Assembly: GCA_945928335.1 (NCBI GenBank) | Contig: CAMENK010000001.1 | Span: 1-32,894, forward strand | DNA from: an uncultured Bacillota bacterium | GTDB taxonomy: Bacteria > Bacillota_I > Bacilli_A > RF39 > UBA660 | DNA: 32,894 nt | Reading direction: 5' to 3' | Shown here: positions 32,783-32,894 of the stretch, one piece after another | How positions within the stretch are numbered: the first letter of the stretch is position 1 | Layout of the letters: each line of letters starts with the position of its first letter | Notes under the pieces: generated by a model | Databases searched by the model: none | What the model was told of the DNA's origin: nothing | The model's input: only the letters and a program-made list of their open reading frames with translations | Made by a program: the position numbers and the translations under genes

Positions 32783-32894
32783 CTATGATTTTAAATGGTG
32801 TTCTTGTGGTAATATTTAATATAGAATTTTCGAAAGAGATGATGTCGTAGTTATTGTTTGTTACGAGCATAAAAGGTTTAGTGATGTTAATATT
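32766..32894 (-). CDS. Partial minus-strand frame at the window edge, unidentified
   Basis: On the minus strand a frame enters from the right edge and stays open for 42 codons to TGA at 32768-32766, ending TPFKIIDVRCR. The middle reads KPFMLVTNNNYDIISFEN. It overlaps the odd first codons of the integrase fragment in another frame, so the breakpoint lies close to 32770. I do not recognise the family. At this length an open frame in A/T-rich DNA could be chance. Confidence 0.3.
   Translation of the reverse strand, partial: NINITKPFMLVTNNNYDIISFENSILNITTRTPFKIIDVRCR

Noticed and set aside
1..32894. Alternative genetic code (TGA = Trp)
   Set aside because: TGA ends several genes at expected lengths and Trp positions in conserved motifs use TGG.

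Overview
The window is AT-rich DNA from a low-GC Firmicutes-type bacterium. Genes are closely packed, Shine-Dalgarno sites are strong, and promoters often carry an extended -10 (TGnTATAAT). TGA is a stop (it ends the TagO-like, ABC-ATPase and Alg14-fusion genes) and Trp is TGG, so this is not a TGA=Trp Mycoplasma code. A pyruvate:ferredoxin oxidoreductase points to anaerobic life. Uncultured gut Bacilli/Mollicutes relatives or Clostridia would fit; this placement is inference from gene content only.

Region 1 (1-6815) holds envelope-lipid and housekeeping genes: a partial gene end, psd, a convergent PAP2-type membrane phosphatase, a dicarboxylate/amino-acid symporter, a TagO/WecA-type polyprenyl-phosphate sugar-phosphate transferase, gpsA, a GT2 glycosyltransferase and pssA. 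PssA plus Psd would make phosphatidylethanolamine, but Psd appears to lack the usual catalytic Asp.

Region 2 (6855-22416) is a large surface-glycopolymer locus. It opens with a 1207-residue protein that joins an O-antigen polymerase/ligase-like membrane domain, a TagA/WecG (GT26) glycosyltransferase and a membrane phosphoglycerol transferase. Then come GtrA, a hexapeptide acyltransferase, a second ligase/polymerase-like protein, a TagGH/Wzm-Wzt ABC exporter, three UDP-2-acetamido-2,6-dideoxy-L-hexose genes, a tandem GT2, two related GT4 proteins (the second fused to Alg14) and an Alg13-like partner. With TagO and GpsA nearby, this reads as a teichoic-acid-like or glycerophosphate-decorated polysaccharide pathway: lipid-linked start, cytoplasmic extension, ABC export, then extracellular modification and ligation.

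Region 3 (22420-29300) holds nifJ, recG and a yebC-family gene. The 505-base nifJ-recG gap contains two minus-strand promoters with near-consensus or consensus spacing, several hairpins, and a sequence resembling an IS200/IS605 tnpB tail plus right end. After yebC comes a candidate small RNA with its own promoter and terminator.

Region 4 (29300-32894) looks like an eroded mobile island: two 11-bp tandem-repeat sites of the kind bound by tyrosine integrases, a NERD-HRDC protein, an orphan membrane-anchored protein, an internally duplicated DUF1294 protein, a double zinc ribbon, and the C-terminal fragment of a tyrosine recombinase at the right edge.
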